DNA from: Mycolicibacter kumamotonensis
GTDB lineage: Bacteria; Actinomycetota; Actinomycetes; Mycobacteriales; Mycobacteriaceae
Length of the DNA: 64,000 bases
Assembly (NCBI RefSeq): GCF_002086285.1
Contig: NZ_MVHU01000002.1
Coordinates: 62,001-126,000 of the forward strand
Direction of reading: 5' to 3'
The notes below the pieces were generated by a model, which saw nothing but the letters and a program-made list of their open reading frames with translations, was not told where the DNA came from and ran no database searches. Of the stretch, positions 63,560-64,000 are shown piece by piece. The translations under genes and the position numbers were made by a program. Position 1 is the stretch's first letter; every line of letters starts with the position of its first letter.

Positions 63560-64000
63560 TCAGCTCAGGACCCGGGTCACCTTCTCGCTGTCGCGGCGGC
63601 GTTCCTGGGCGCCCGGATCCGGATTGCCGACCTGCACCAATGACGCGCCGATGGCGAAGACCGCCAGCATGTTGTCGACCAACGCGGCCGGGGTGCGCCA
63701 GTCGTTGGCCGACCACACCCGATCCGACGGCGTCAAACCCGTTGCCGCCGCGGATTTCTCGCAGAGAGTCAGCACCTCGTCGGGGGACGAACCGGCCAGC
63801 GCCGGGCCGGGCCTGCTTTCCGGGGTGATCTGGTCGCCGTGCACCCGCACGGCCGTCGCGTAGTCGGTGACCCCCACCGGCAGGTCCGGGGCCGGACGCC
63901 CGAACGGGTCCAGGGACAACACCACCACCTCTCCGCCGCGGCCGGCCACCGCCGCGTCGGCCTCGCCGAGCCGATCCGCGGTGCACAAGGCGATATCGGC
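63560..64000 (-). CDS. TIGR03089-family protein (partial)
   Basis: The visible 146 C-terminal residues of this minus-strand gene run off the window end, where the frame is still open. SLDPFGRPAPDLPVGVTDYA, the DQITPESRPGP stretch and DRVWSANDWRTPAALVDNML match the actinobacterial TIGR03089 family, distant relatives of AMP-forming acyl-CoA synthetases, of unknown function. It sits upstream of pacL1-ctpC on the same strand, as does Rv3268 in M. tuberculosis (from memory). The gap to pacL1 (169 bases) holds the palindrome, so the genes are likely separate transcripts. Confidence 0.8.
   Translation of the reverse strand, partial: ADIALCTADRLGEADAAVAGRGGEVVVLSLDPFGRPAPDLPVGVTDYATAVRVHGDQITPESRPGPALAGSSPDEVLTLCEKSAAATGLTPSDRVWSANDWRTPAALVDNMLAVFAIGASLVQVGNPDPGAQERRRDSEKVTRVLS

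Overview
The window is high-GC DNA from a mycobacterium (Mycobacteriaceae). The evidence is a mycolic-acid cyclopropane synthase-type methyltransferase, an MPT63-like secreted protein, an F420-dependent oxidoreductase, AccA3/AccD5/AccE5, PknD, a PstS-rich phosphate locus, PacL1-CtpC and a TIGR03089 protein, together with frequent GTG starts and 1-4 base gene overlaps. From memory of M. tuberculosis gene order, the blocks 27.4-40.4 kb, the CoA-transferase at 48.7 kb and 60.1-64 kb match Rv3285 down to Rv3268. That backbone is interrupted here by pta-ackA, signalling and membrane genes, and a pst/pknD locus that lie elsewhere in M. tuberculosis. I saw no rRNA, tRNA, CRISPR array, transposase or phage gene.

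0-27 kb is stress and accessory territory. In order: the end of a glycosyltransferase; three signalling proteins (GAF-ANTAR, STAS-HATPase, PAS-ANTAR); an MPT63-like secreted protein; a small gene with UdgX; a TPP enzyme; an enolase-superfamily enzyme; a HemK-like methyltransferase with a CDGSH protein; a divergent MerR/Hsp20 pair with a clear palindrome between them; a small J-domain protein; a mycolic acid methyltransferase; a four-gene redox cluster (membrane protein, gluconate dehydrogenase subunit 3, GMC oxidoreductase, SDR) plus ChaB; a compact Mrp-type antiporter cluster without an MrpA main subunit; a HAD phosphatase; catalase KatE; a STAS protein; an iron redox enzyme; an F420 enzyme; and a UsfY-like protein. 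About a dozen of these transcription units, extending to 33.4 kb, carry a sequence matching the mycobacterial sigma-F promoter (GTTT, 15-17 bases, GGGTAT-like). In at least six of them the -10 begins 14-15 bases before the start codon. The first 34 kb therefore reads as a concentration of general stress genes.

27-40 kb is core metabolism: the acyl-CoA carboxylase genes accA3, accE5 and accD5 with SufE-like, SseA and Maf; a stand-alone LigD-type polymerase; an esterase; BirA (which biotinylates AccA3); a PH-domain protein; a GtrA protein; PurK-PurE; and FadE25. A perfect 22-bp inverted repeat separates fadE25 from pta.

40-60 kb holds pta-ackA, a MacS-type two-component system, two large membrane proteins, a CoA-transferase, and a phosphate locus of pstB, two pstS copies, pstC and pstA on the minus strand, with divergent pstS3 and two tandem PknD-like receptor kinases. 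The two tandem pstS copies share a 216-base block without a difference, which points to gene conversion. The first kinase has lost the catalytic-loop asparagine and may be a pseudokinase next to the intact PknD. 60-64 kb carries a CDF-like membrane protein, a convergent terminator hairpin, the zinc-efflux pair pacL1-ctpC with an AT-rich palindrome upstream, and the end of a TIGR03089 gene.
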